Shown: piece after piece, positions 1 to 9,505 of the stretch
How the letters are laid out: each line of letters starts with the position of its first letter
Numbering within the stretch: the stretch's first letter is position 1
Made by a program: the position numbers and the translations under genes
Assembly: GCF_030812785.1 (NCBI RefSeq)
Contig: NZ_JAUSTJ010000002.1
Coordinates: 248,001-312,000 of the forward strand
DNA from: Sphingomonas kyeonggiensis
GTDB taxonomy: Bacteria > Pseudomonadota > Alphaproteobacteria > Sphingomonadales > Sphingomonadaceae
Length of the DNA: 64,000 bases
Direction: 5' to 3'
The notes under the pieces: generated by a model
The model's input: the letters and a program-made list of their open reading frames with translations, nothing else
Told to the model about the DNA's origin: nothing
Databases searched by the model: none

Positions 1-3000
1 CGAGCGCAGGCGGCGACATCACGCTGGGCGGGGCCAACCAGTTCGGCGTGCTGAGCCTCGACCTGGCGGGCAACGCCACCGTCAAGACGGCCGGCAATGT
101 GATGCTCACCGGCATCGTCGATGTCGGCGGCAATCTGTCGCTTATCTCGGGCGGGCGGATCACCAGCAACACGATGACCGGCGGGGTGACCGGCACGCTC
201 ACCGCGCGCGCCCAGACCGGCATCGCGATCGCGTTCGACAGCGGCGACGTCGGCGCGTTCGGCGACCAGATCACTGCCGCGGGCGATGTCGGCCTCCAGG
301 CGCGGAATGTCCGGCTGACCGGCACCGTGACCGCGCCCGGGGCGTTCCGCGCAGATGCGCTCAGCGGCTCGGTCACCCAGTCGGCCGGTTCGATCATCAT
401 TGCAGCGAGCGCCGCGGGCTCGGCGACCGGCAACATGCTGCTGGGCGGCAACAACACGATCCGCACGATCCTGGGGCTGACCGCGGCCGGCGACCTGAGC
501 TTCAAGACCAGCGGCGCCCTCGACATCGCCGGCACGCTCACCGCCGGCGCCAGCTCGGCGATGACGCTGACTACGGGCGGCGACATCCGCATCACCGGCG
601 CCGATCCGGTCAGCGGCGGCACGCTGAACGTGCTCGCCACGGGGGCCTGGGCAAGCTTCTACAGCAACCCGATGAACCCGCGCACCGTCAGCTTCAGCGC
701 GCTGGGCAATGTGAGCGCCGGCAACTTCGAGATCTACAACGCAGGCTCGCTCGATCTCACCGGCAACTTCGTCGCGACGATGGGTGTGGTCATCGACGCC
801 GACGGCCAGATCACCCAGTCGGCCGGCACGCTGACGGCCGGCCTGTTGACGCTCAATGGCTATGGCATCGCGGTCGACCGGCAGAACCAGGTCAACAGAC
901 TGCAGGGCAGCGCCCATGGCGGCACCGCGTTCAGCTTCACCAATGCCAGGGACCTGGTCCTGATCGGCAATCTCGGCTCGGGCGATGTCACGCTGAACAT
1001 CGACGGCAACTTCACCAACAATGCCGGCATCCTCACCTACGGGGACATCAGCATCACCGCCGCGGGCGGCTATATGCGCGAGCTCTCGGGCAACAAGGTC
1101 ACTGTCCAGGGCGGGGCGAACGACCTGTCCATCGACGCCATCACCACCAGCGACGATGTCTCGGTGACCGGCACCGGCAATGTCGCGGTCGGCCTGCTCC
1201 ACCGGTCCAGCAACAACGACGTGGCGGGCGACGGCTATAATGCGCTGATCTCGGGCCATAACGTCACGCTGGGCGCTCCGAGCGGCTCGATCACGAACTC
1301 GGACGTCGTCGACTACAGCGTCGGCGCTACGCCGGGCACGGTAACCATCCAGGCGACCGGCAACGCCACGCTGGGCGTCGACCAAGTCTACAACGCTGCG
1401 ATCGACATCTCCGCGGCCGGCGACGTCCATGCGGAGTCGAACAACGCACTGATGCTGGGCAATGTCTCCGGCGCGAACATCACGCTGCTCGCCGGCACCG
1501 ACCTGACGGCCAGCTCGATCGCCACATCGGGCGTCTATTCGGTCACCGCGGGTGACATCGGCGCGGGCGCGTTCAACTTCCAGGGTGGCAACCCGCTCGA
1601 CATCCTCATCACCGATACCTCCGGCGACCTGACCCTGTCGGGCAACATCGCCGCCCGCCGCAACACCACCGTAACCGCTGCCAGCAATGTCCTGGGCGGC
1701 ACGGCGACGCTCGCGGCCGGCCTGGCCATGGACGGCACGCTCACCGTCAACGGTACCGACATCACGCTGGGCGCGGCGAACAACGTCTATGACGTGGTGC
1801 TCAACGGCACCGGCACGGTCGATGTCGGGCAGGTCTCGGTCGGCCAAGACTATGTGCTGAAGGGCAGCACCTTCCTGCACGGCGCGCTCTCGCCGATCGG
1901 CGACAAGGCGGGCAGCTGGACCCTGACCAGCCTTGCCGGCCTCAATCTGGGCGGGCTCACGCTCAACTATAAGGGCAATATCGACTTCCATGTCGCCGGC
2001 CTGATCGAGAACGGCTCGGTCTGGTCGATGCAGGGCGCGGTGACCGGCGAGGCCAATGCCGCCGATCTCAGCCAGATCTGGGCCGCGACCAATATCGACG
2101 TTTCCGCCACGGCCGGGGCTCTCCGCCTTGTCGATGCCAGCGCCACCCTGGGCAGCGTGACGCTGCGCGGCAATACCGGGCTCACCGTGACCGGCGGCAT
2201 CGAAGCCGGCACCGATGTGAACCTGACCTCCCAGTTCGGGTCCACCCTCGCCGGCTCCGCCAAGGCGGGCGGGAACATCAGCGTCTTCTCGCTGACGGGC
2301 AATGCGATCCTGCGCCAGGCCAAGCTCACCGGCGGCGCCGGCACGCTCAGCGTGCAGAGCATCAGCGGGGCGGCAAGGCTCGGCGCGGACGACGCCAGCT
2401 CGATTACCACCGACAATTATTTCGAGCGCGCGGCGGGGTCCGCCGGGAATATCACGGTCGCCGGGGCGACCAGCGCGACCGTGAACCTCCATCATTCGGC
2501 GGCGCTGGACCTGATCCAGGCCGGCAATGCCGAGGTGAACCTGGCGTCCGGAGACCTGGCGATCGGCCTGCTATGGGCCCAGAGCGGCAACGCCAAGGTG
2601 CTGCTCAGCGACGGTTCGCTCTCGATCGGTTCGGCCACCGGCACCACCGTCAATCTCCGGGCGATCGGCGGCGGCCTGACCCTCGGCGCCGGCGGAATCA
2701 CCGCAAACGATCTCTACCTGACCAGCGATGGCGTAACGGACACGACCGCCGTCGCGAATCTCTCCGCCACCAACTATCTCTATGTCGAGGGCGGCACGGT
2801 CCGCGGGGCCTCGCTCAATTCGAACGGCAATGCGGCGGTCTACGGCACCGCGGGCGGGATCACGGTTGACGCGTTCTCCGCCGGCGGCAACGCGACCGTC
2901 AGCACCACCACGGGCGCTCTCTCCATCAACCAGGTCTCGATCATGGGTAGCGGTCAGTTCACGGGGGGTAGCTCCGCGACGATCCGCGATATCGCTGCGA

Positions 3001-6000
3001 CCGGTGGCTTCGCCCTGCAGGCGCAGGGCAACGTCACGCTCGGTGCCGATGCGGGCGCTACGCCCGGCACCGGCAACGCGGTCTCGACCGGCGGTACGCC
3101 GGGCGGCGTCAGCGGTGGCGGGAGGGTCGTCTCGCTGGGCGGCAATGTCTCGATCAACCTGTTCGGCGTGACTGGCGTGTTCGACGCGGTCCGCGCCGAC
3201 GCGGGCGACGCTGCCATCGCGGTCGCCAATGCCGATCTGGCGATCAATCAGCTCCGCGGCCACAATATCGGCGCCGCGGTGGCCGGCGTACTGACGATGT
3301 TCGACGTCGGGAGCAGCGGCGGCAGCTACACGCTGACCGCGGCGGACTTCGGTGGCGACGCGCTCAACCCAACGCTGTTCGGCGGCGCCGGCGCGCTGGG
3401 CAGTGTCACGATCATCGACACGGCAGGCGACCTCGGCGCCAGCGGGGCGCTCCTTTCCTCGGGCGACATCCATGTCGAGGCGCAGCACGGGGCGATCACC
3501 GGCCTCTTGTCGCTCGATGCCCAGGGCGACGTCACGGCGATCGGGCAGGGCGTCCGCCTGAGCGGCGTGTCCGGCCACAACGTCACCATCTATGCCGGCA
3601 CCGGCACCGCGAACATCGTCAACTCGGTCGGCGTGGACAACAACTACACGCTCACCGCCGGTGACTTTGCCGGTGAGACCCTGGCACCCGGGGCCGCGCG
3701 CGCGGGCTCGCTGACGATCACCGACACGGCCGGCAACTTCGACTTCGGCGCGACCGACCTGTCGTTCGGCGGGGCGATCTCGATCAGCGCCGCGCAGGGC
3801 CTGCTCAACATCGACAACCTCCGCGCGGGCAACGCGATCAGCCTGAACGCCGCCACCGACCTGTCGCTCGCCAGCGCCGGCTATTACGGTACCGGCGCCA
3901 ACAGCCTGTCGCTCATCGCCGGCGGGGACCTGCGCTTCGGTGCAGCCGATGCCGCCTCGATCACCACGGGCAACGTCTTCACCAACCATGGCGCGAGCCT
4001 GACCGGCACCACCATCCGGGCCGGCGGCGGCAATGTCGCGATCAACCTCTATGAAGCCAGCGCGCTGGGCGCGATCGAGGCGGGGACGCTGCAGCTCGCC
4101 GTCACCACCGGCGATTTCTCCGCCGGCGACGTGGACGCGGTCGGCGCGATCGTCGTGCAGGGCCCCTCGGGCAGGCTCACCCTGGGTGACGTGACCACTA
4201 GCGCCGGCCACATCAACATCTCCGGCCAGGGCAACACCAGCCTGGGCGACGTCTCCGGCCACTTCGTCGTCAATCTCGGCGCGAGCGCCGGCAGCCTGAC
4301 CCTCGGTCATGTGACCGGCGGCGACGTGTCGCTCCAGGCGGCAGGCGCGATCAGCGGCGCCGGCGTCTCGGCCGCCACGCTCGGCGTGGTGACGGTGAAC
4401 GGCAATGTCGATCTCGATGCCGGCGGCACCGGTTCGCAGATCGCCCGCCTGACCGGCCTTTCGGTCCATGGCGGCTTCAGGCTCCGCAACCTCGCCGATC
4501 TCGCCCTGGACGGTGCGATCGAAGTCGGTGGCACGCTCGACCTCGGGGTCACCGGCGCGCTCAGCCAGAGCAGCGGCTATGTAGCCGCCGATCGCCTGCA
4601 GGGCCAGGTGACCGGCGCGGCGACGCTGGGCGGCGACAACCGGATCGGCCAGCTCGGGGACTTCAGCAGCAACGGCCTGAAGTTCAGCACCACCACCGCA
4701 CTGACGATCGACGGCGCGGTACAGGGCAATGGCGGCGCGGTGGTGATCGCCTCGCATGGCGGGATGACGATCGGCTCGGACGGCAGCGTCACCTCCGCCG
4801 CGGCGGGCGATGCGATCACGCTCGCCTCGGACGGCCGCTTCACCAATCTCGCTGGCGCCTCGGCGCTCAGCGCGGCCAATGGCCGCTGGCTGGTCTACAC
4901 CCAGACCGGCGGTAATCCGGGCATCTCCGATCCGAACAATGATTTCGGCGGGCTGGCGGGTGTCAGCTATTACGGCGACGCCTATGATTTCGTCTCGGGA
5001 GGCTTCGCCACCGCGCCGAACGCGGGCAACCGCTTCGTCTATGGATATCGCCCGATCCTCACCGTCACCCCGTCCAGCCTCCATCTGGTCTATGACGGCA
5101 CCACGCCGGTCGTCACCGCGACGATCACCGGCCTGATCAATGGCGACAGCGCGGCCAATGCCTGGTCGGGCGCCGCCCAGATCAGCGGCGTCGGCAGCAA
5201 TGCCGGCACCTATTTCGCCTATAGCGCGCTCGGCACGCTGGCTTCGGAGATGGGCTATGGCTTCACCTTCGTCCCCGGCACGGTGATCATCGATCCGCGC
5301 ACGATCAGTGCGGTGCTGAACGCCAATGACAAGACCTATGACGGCACGATGGGTGCCACTGGCTCGCTCGACCTGAGCGGCGTGATCGCGGGCGACACCG
5401 TGGGGATCAGCAGCACCGGCCTGGCCTTCGACAGCCGGAACGCCGGCACTCGCACGGTCACCGCCGGCGGCCTCTCTTTGTCGGGTGCGGATGCGGGCAA
5501 TTATGTCCTCGCCGCGACCAGCGTGACCGATCTGGCGGACATCCTCGCCAAGGCGATCACCGCGACGCTGTCGGCCAATGGCAAGACCTATGACGGCACC
5601 ACCGCTGCCACCGGCAGCCTGTCGCTGGCCGGGCTGGTCGGCACCGACCAGGTGAGCGCCACTGGCAACCTCGCTTTCGACAGCCGGAACGCCGGCACAG
5701 GCCGCACCGTAACCGCGGGCGGAATCACCCTCTCGGGCGCAGACGCAGGAAACTACACCGTCAACACGACGGCGACGGCACTGGCGGACATTCTCGCCAA
5801 GGCGATCACCGCGACGCTGTCGGCCAATGGCAAGACCTATGACGGCACCACCGCCGCCACCGGCAGCCTGTCGCTGGCCGGTCTGGTCGGCACCGACCAG
5901 GTAAGCGCCAATGGCAGTCTTACCTTCGACAGCCGGAACGCCGGCACCGGCCGCACCGTAACCGCGGGCGGAATCACTCTCTCGGGCGCAGACGCAGGAA

Positions 6001-7175
6001 ACTACACCGTCAACACGACGGCGACGGCACTGGCGGACATCCTCGCCAGGACGATCACCGCGACGCTGTCGGCCAATGGCAAGACCTATGACGGCACCAC
6101 CGCTGCCACCGGCACGCTGGGCCTGGACGGCGTCGTTGGCAGCGATGCGGTGTCCGCGACCAGCACCGGCCTGGCCTTCGACAACCGGAATGCCGGCGCC
6201 GCCCGTACCGTAACCGCGAGCGGCCTCGGCCTCTCGGGCGCGGATGCGGGCAATTATGTGCTTTCGTCGACCAGCGTCGCCGCCCTGGCCGACATCCTCG
6301 CCAAGGCGATCACCGCGACACTGTCGGCGAACGGCAAGACCTATGACGGCACCACCGCCGCCACCGGCATGCTGGGCCTCGACGGTGTCCTCTCGGGCGA
6401 CCAGGTGACGGTCGGCACCAGTGGCATCGCCTTCGACAGCAGGAATGCCGGCACCCGCACCGCCACCGCCGGGGGCCTCACCCTCGGTGGCGCCGATGCC
6501 GGCAACTACACGATCGTTGGCACCGCCACCGGCACCGCGGTGATCGCGCAGAAGGCCATCACTGCCACCGCGACGGCGGACAGCCGGGTCTATGACGGCA
6601 CCAATGTCGCCACCGGCCGGATCGCGCTGACCGGCCCGATCGCGGGCGACACGGTGACCGGCACTGCAAGCTATCGCTTCGCCGATGCCAATGCCGGTAC
6701 CGGCCGCGCGGTGCAGGTGAGCGGGCTGGCGCTGACCGGCGCCGACGCCGCCAATTACAGCGTCACCCTGTCCGCCACCCCGGTGACCGCCGACATCGCC
6801 CGCCGCGCGGTGACCGTCACGGTCAACGGCACGACCAAGATCTTCGGCCAGCCCGATCCGGTGTTCGGCTACACCGTCTCCAGCGGCTCGGTGGTGGGCG
6901 GCGACGGCTTCAGCGGCGCGCTGGCCCGCGAGGCGGGCGAGCAAGTCGGCCGCTATGCGATCGGGCAGGGGACGCTGGCGCTCTCCGCCAACTACCTGCT
7001 CACCGTGGTGCCGGGCACGCTGGTGATCAGCTTCACCCAATCGGGCGCCGATGCCGGCGACGCCCTCAAGATGCTGCAGTCCGGTGTCGGCACCGGCTTC
7101 TCGCTCAACCAGGACCCTTCCCGGAATCTCGAGGGCGATGGCGAAGGCGAGGAGCCGGCCGGCAGCGGCAAGTAG
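1..7175 (+). CDS. Giant repetitive secreted adhesin, C-terminal part (filamentous-haemagglutinin-like, YDG/MBG repeats)
   Basis: The frame is open from the left edge (first full codon at position 3), so this is the C-terminal ~2,390 residues of a larger protein. The first two thirds are Gly/Ala/Thr/Asn-rich, with recurring ITLGGAN- and LSLIAGGD-like strands typical of a beta-helical exoprotein stalk. From about 5040 to 7050 come YDG/MBG-type domains, with motifs NGKTYDGTTAATG and LSGADAGNY repeating about every 83 residues. The C-terminus is acidic and Gly-rich (EGDGEGEEPAGSGK), with no autotransporter barrel. This fits a two-partner-secretion (type Vb) surface exoprotein, but no TpsB partner lies in the window, so the route is inferred. 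No Cys is evident in the visible repeats. Adhesin or biofilm function is inferred from the family. Confidence 0.8.
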   Translation, partial: SAGGDITLGGANQFGVLSLDLAGNATVKTAGNVMLTGIVDVGGNLSLISGGRITSNTMTGGVTGTLTARAQTGIAIAFDSGDVGAFGDQITAAGDVGLQARNVRLTGTVTAPGAFRADALSGSVTQSAGSIIIAASAAGSATGNMLLGGNNTIRTILGLTAAGDLSFKTSGALDIAGTLTAGASSAMTLTTGGDIRITGADPVSGGTLNVLATGAWASFYSNPMNPRTVSFSALGNVSAGNFEIYNAGSLDLTGNFVATMGVVIDADGQITQSAGTLTAGLLTLNGYGIAVDRQNQVNRLQGSAHGGTAFSFTNARDLVLIGNLGSGDVTLNIDGNFTNNAGILTYGDISITAAGGYMRELSGNKVTVQGGANDLSIDAITTSDDVSVTGTGNVAVGLLHRSSNNDVAGDGYNALISGHNVTLGAPSGSITNSDVVDYSVGATPGTVTIQATGNATLGVDQVYNAAIDISAAGDVHAESNNALMLGNVSGANITLLAGTDLTASSIATSGVYSVTAGDIGAGAFNFQGGNPLDILITDTSGDLTLSGNIAARRNTTVTAASNVLGGTATLAAGLAMDGTLTVNGTDITLGAANNVYDVVLNGTGTVDVGQVSVGQDYVLKGSTFLHGALSPIGDKAGSWTLTSLAGLNLGGLTLNYKGNIDFHVAGLIENGSVWSMQGAVTGEANAADLSQIWAATNIDVSATAGALRLVDASATLGSVTLRGNTGLTVTGGIEAGTDVNLTSQFGSTLAGSAKAGGNISVFSLTGNAILRQAKLTGGAGTLSVQSISGAARLGADDASSITTDNYFERAAGSAGNITVAGATSATVNLHHSAALDLIQAGNAEVNLASGDLAIGLLWAQSGNAKVLLSDGSLSIGSATGTTVNLRAIGGGLTLGAGGITANDLYLTSDGVTDTTAVANLSATNYLYVEGGTVRGASLNSNGNAAVYGTAGGITVDAFSAGGNATVSTTTGALSINQVSIMGSGQFTGGSSATIRDIAATGGFALQAQGNVTLGADAGATPGTGNAVSTGGTPGGVSGGGRVVSLGGNVSINLFGVTGVFDAVRADAGDAAIAVANADLAINQLRGHNIGAAVAGVLTMFDVGSSGGSYTLTAADFGGDALNPTLFGGAGALGSVTIIDTAGDLGASGALLSSGDIHVEAQHGAITGLLSLDAQGDVTAIGQGVRLSGVSGHNVTIYAGTGTANIVNSVGVDNNYTLTAGDFAGETLAPGAARAGSLTITDTAGNFDFGATDLSFGGAISISAAQGLLNIDNLRAGNAISLNAATDLSLASAGYYGTGANSLSLIAGGDLRFGAADAASITTGNVFTNHGASLTGTTIRAGGGNVAINLYEASALGAIEAGTLQLAVTTGDFSAGDVDAVGAIVVQGPSGRLTLGDVTTSAGHINISGQGNTSLGDVSGHFVVNLGASAGSLTLGHVTGGDVSLQAAGAISGAGVSAATLGVVTVNGNVDLDAGGTGSQIARLTGLSVHGGFRLRNLADLALDGAIEVGGTLDLGVTGALSQSSGYVAADRLQGQVTGAATLGGDNRIGQLGDFSSNGLKFSTTTALTIDGAVQGNGGAVVIASHGGMTIGSDGSVTSAAAGDAITLASDGRFTNLAGASALSAANGRWLVYTQTGGNPGISDPNNDFGGLAGVSYYGDAYDFVSGGFATAPNAGNRFVYGYRPILTVTPSSLHLVYDGTTPVVTATITGLINGDSAANAWSGAAQISGVGSNAGTYFAYSALGTLASEMGYGFTFVPGTVIIDPRTISAVLNANDKTYDGTMGATGSLDLSGVIAGDTVGISSTGLAFDSRNAGTRTVTAGGLSLSGADAGNYVLAATSVTDLADILAKAITATLSANGKTYDGTTAATGSLSLAGLVGTDQVSATGNLAFDSRNAGTGRTVTAGGITLSGADAGNYTVNTTATALADILAKAITATLSANGKTYDGTTAATGSLSLAGLVGTDQVSANGSLTFDSRNAGTGRTVTAGGITLSGADAGNYTVNTTATALADILARTITATLSANGKTYDGTTAATGTLGLDGVVGSDAVSATSTGLAFDNRNAGAARTVTASGLGLSGADAGNYVLSSTSVAALADILAKAITATLSANGKTYDGTTAATGMLGLDGVLSGDQVTVGTSGIAFDSRNAGTRTATAGGLTLGGADAGNYTIVGTATGTAVIAQKAITATATADSRVYDGTNVATGRIALTGPIAGDTVTGTASYRFADANAGTGRAVQVSGLALTGADAANYSVTLSATPVTADIARRAVTVTVNGTTKIFGQPDPVFGYTVSSGSVVGGDGFSGALAREAGEQVGRYAIGQGTLALSANYLLTVVPGTLVISFTQSGADAGDALKMLQSGVGTGFSLNQDPSRNLEGDGEGEEPAGSGK
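5553..6560 (+). repeat. Four tandem near-identical ~249-bp coding repeats (YDG/MBG units)
   Basis: Units starting GCGATCACCGCGACGCTGTC (third unit ACGATC) begin at 5553, 5802, 6051 and 6306, a period of 249, 249 and 255 bp (83-85 codons). Units 1 and 2 are almost identical at the DNA level over their whole length, which suggests recent duplication or gene conversion. Unit number probably varies between strains. Confidence 0.85.
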
Positions 7176-7573
7176 CAAGAGGGTCCGCGCGGCTGGGCTG
7201 CGCGGGCTCTCGGCCCTCGGGGGAGGGGTGGGCGTCGCGGCGGGGGAGCCGCGGCGCCCCAAGCACCGCGAACCGGTTGCTGCAGGCCGGTGTATTGGCA
7301 CGTAGCAAAGAGGGCCCGCGCAGTCCCCCACTGCACGGGCCCTCACGGCCCCCCCAAAGGGCCGGCGCCTGCAGCACGGGCGGAGCGGGATTCCAGTCCC
7401 CCCGCGCCGTGCAGCGGCTGTGGCTAGAAGCCGTCCCTCGCGCGCGCCCCCGCGAATCGCGGAAACGCGCCGGAATATGCGGACCTGCTTAAGTCAGGAC
7501 CGGCGATTCCGTCTTGAACATCCTTGTCAGTAGCTTGAACCCATGTCGCAGCCGGGTGCGGTTGGTCGCATCC
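7176..7573. other. 398-bp gene-free stretch with hairpins
   Basis: No convincing gene is seen on either strand. The sequence is very GC-rich. Two related segments that both begin TAGCAA(A)GAGGG (about 7174 and 7303) each fold into a hairpin. The second has 14-nt arms at 7311-7324 and 7330-7343 with one mismatch around a CCCCC loop. They may terminate the adhesin transcript and the convergent regulator transcript, although neither is followed by a clear T-run. Confidence 0.5.
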
Positions 7574-8533
7574 TCAGCGGTGCAGGACGGCGCGGGCGCG
7601 GCAATCGCTTGGGGTTTCGCCGAAGCGTGTCTTGAACAGCCGGCTCAGATGCGCCGCGTCGCTGAAGCCCAGCCGCTCGGCAAGGTCGCCGATCCGCTCG
7701 GGACTGCCGGGGTTGAGCAGCGCGTGCCGCGCCGCATCCAGCCGCATGTCGCGGATATAGGCCTGCACGCCGCCGCTCGCCTCGAACACCCGGTGCAGCG
7801 TGCTGCGCGAGACGCTCAACCGGCGACACAGATTGGCGACGGTCAGCGCCGGCGATCCCAGATTCTCGCGGATCTCGCGCTCGGCGCGCAGCAGCAGCGT
7901 GCTCGGATCCTCCTTGTAGCCATGCGCATCGCTGCGCTGGGCGGCCTTGAGCGACAGGACCAGCACGTCGAGCATCGTGCGGCCCAGCCGCGCCGCATCC
8001 GCCTCGGAGAAGCGGGCCAGCACGTCGCGCACGTGCAGGGCGTGCGAGGTAAACATCGCATGCTCGGAGGGGTTCAGCGTCACGCCGTGCAGGCTGGCCA
8101 CGTCGAGCCCCGCCTCGGTCGCCAGGGCGCGGGGCACCGAGATGCTGATGCTGCGCCCGCCGGCCGAGATGTGCGACGAGGTCTGCTGGCGGTCGACCAC
8201 GACGGCCGATCCCGGCATCTGGACCCATTCCCGCTCCTCGGCCCCGGCAATGCCCCAGGCCTTGCCGTCGAGATTGACGGTCAGGTTGAGCGTGTCGTTG
8301 CCCCGGTCGATGAGCTTGCTGTCGCGTTTCCATCGCTGGGCGGAGATGTCGGTGAAGACGAGCGAGATGTCGCCGAGCAGCGCGATATTGCTCGAGACGC
8401 GGAACTCCTCCAGCGGCTCGGTATGGTAAAGCGGTGCCGTGCTCGGCCAGTGGCTCAGCCACACTTCGTGGCGATCCTTGGCTGCGACATTCTCGGTAGT
8501 GTAGCGATGGACGCGAAGGGGCTGCGATACCAA
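7574..8533 (-). CDS. AraC-family transcriptional regulator
   Basis: About 319 residues. The N-terminal half resembles the AraC-binding-like sensor domain (RYTTENVAAKDRHEVW near the start). The last ~100 residues carry the two helix-turn-helix motifs of the family: LTVANLCRRLSVSRSTLHRVF and IGDLAERLGFSDAAHLSRLF, followed by FGETPSDCRA. I chose the TTG at 8533 because GGGGAG lies 6 nt upstream and homologues start close to this point; a GTG at 8626 would add 31 residues, but a TATAAAAT promoter-like box lies directly before it. The gene is convergent with the upstream adhesin. Neither the ligand nor the target genes can be read from the sequence. Confidence 0.85.
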   Translation of the reverse strand: MVSQPLRVHRYTTENVAAKDRHEVWLSHWPSTAPLYHTEPLEEFRVSSNIALLGDISLVFTDISAQRWKRDSKLIDRGNDTLNLTVNLDGKAWGIAGAEEREWVQMPGSAVVVDRQQTSSHISAGGRSISISVPRALATEAGLDVASLHGVTLNPSEHAMFTSHALHVRDVLARFSEADAARLGRTMLDVLVLSLKAAQRSDAHGYKEDPSTLLLRAEREIRENLGSPALTVANLCRRLSVSRSTLHRVFEASGGVQAYIRDMRLDAARHALLNPGSPERIGDLAERLGFSDAAHLSRLFKTRFGETPSDCRARAVLHR

Positions 8534-8674
8534 ACTAAACTCCCCGGCCTTTTTGTTTCTGGGGTTTGGTTTTAATTTCTGACGCTTACAGGAGCTCGCT
8601 GTAGCCCGGGAAACATTCGCCTGCACGCAGATTTTATAGGATGGAGTCTCGAACCGGGCGCGGATTGATCCAAA

Positions 8675-9427
8675 TCAAGCGATCGGGGTCCGGTTAACGT
8701 CGAGCCGCAGCGTCAGGTCCGCCCAGCCGCTTGCATGGCCAAGCATGTGGCGGGTGATCCGCTCATAATAGTGGACGAAGCGGCGGACCTCGTTATCGGT
8801 CATCGGACCGCCCGAATTGCGCTCCTGCTCGATCCGCCAGTCCGCCACCACTTCGAAACCAGGCGCCTCGAGGAAGACGAGCTGGTCGATCCGCGCCCAC
8901 AGCGCCGCATAGGGCCCGGCGAGCTGGTCGTTGACCCAGCGCCGCCAGCGCCCGTCGGGATCCCGGTCGCGTTCCAGCGCATTGACCGGCACGGAGAGTT
9001 CCGCCTCCGCTTGCGGCCGCGCGCCCAGGCACCAGCCTTCGAGGATCAGCATGTCGGCCGGGCCGGGGACCCGCTCGGGCGCGCCGGGCTCGTCGCGCGC
9101 CTTGTCGAAGCGGGGGAGCAGGGCAGGGCCGTGCGCCAGCGCCTCGATCGCGGCGAGCCCGGCCGTCACGTCGTGCGTGCCCGGCACGCCGCGAGTGCGC
9201 AGTAGCGGGTGGACGGTCTCGGCGAGCCGCTGCCGCGCCGCGCCGTCGAGATAGAGGTCGTCGAGCGACAGCACCGGGCAGCCGAAGCGCGCGGCAAGGG
9301 CATGGGCGACCGTGCTCTTGCCGCTGCCCTGCGCGCCGGCGATGCCGAGCACGAAAGGCCGGCGGGTGCCGGGGCGCAGCCGTGCGGCGATCCATTCCGC
9401 GGCGGAGAGGGGAGGAACCGGGGTCAT
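8675..9427 (-). CDS. P-loop small-molecule kinase, probably D-glycerate 3-kinase-like
   Basis: 250 residues starting at the ATG at 9427 (MTPVPPLSAAEW). Walker A is GAQGSGKST at residues 31-39, followed by LSLDDLYLDG, the conserved segment of the uridine kinase/phosphoribulokinase/glycerate-3-kinase superfamily, and later LILEGWCLGARP, typical of GlxK/YggC-like D-glycerate 3-kinases. The C-terminal part (FVHYYERITRHML) fits the same family. The predicted role is ATP-dependent phosphorylation of glycerate in the cytoplasm, but the substrate is inferred. It is divergent from a LacI regulator across a 78-bp gap holding a LacI-type operator, so that regulator may control it. A longer frame up to 9667 overlaps the LacI gene and is not credible. 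Confidence 0.8.
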   Translation of the reverse strand: MTPVPPLSAAEWIAARLRPGTRRPFVLGIAGAQGSGKSTVAHALAARFGCPVLSLDDLYLDGAARQRLAETVHPLLRTRGVPGTHDVTAGLAAIEALAHGPALLPRFDKARDEPGAPERVPGPADMLILEGWCLGARPQAEAELSVPVNALERDRDPDGRWRRWVNDQLAGPYAALWARIDQLVFLEAPGFEVVADWRIEQERNSGGPMTDNEVRRFVHYYERITRHMLGHASGWADLTLRLDVNRTPIA

Positions 9428-9451
9428 CGTCCAGCATCTGTGCTTGCGCAC

Positions 9452-9465
9452 TGCCAGCGCTGTCA
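9452..9465. promoter_or_regulatory. Candidate LacI-family operator
   Basis: TGCCAGCGCTGTCA is a 14-nt near-perfect palindrome centred on AGCGCT with one mismatched pair. It matches the TGNNAGCGCTNNCA form common for proteobacterial LacI-family regulators. It sits in the 78-bp gap between the divergent kinase (9427) and LacI gene (9506), so it could repress both. Confidence 0.6.
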
Positions 9466-9505
9466 AATATGGCTGTTGCAGGCCGGGGCTGCCTCCTGGC
9501 GGGGA

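Noticed and set aside
2571-7346. 1,591-residue antisense frame opposite the adhesin
   Set aside because: Arg/Ala/Gly/Asp-rich composition typical of the antisense of GC-rich repeats, no domain recognised, no ribosome site; the plus-strand adhesin explains the region.
8534-8626. Upstream extension of the AraC-family gene to the GTG at 8626
   Set aside because: The added 31 residues are Lys/Arg/Ser-rich without conservation, and a TATAAAAT box directly precedes that start; the TTG at 8533 has a GGGGAG site.
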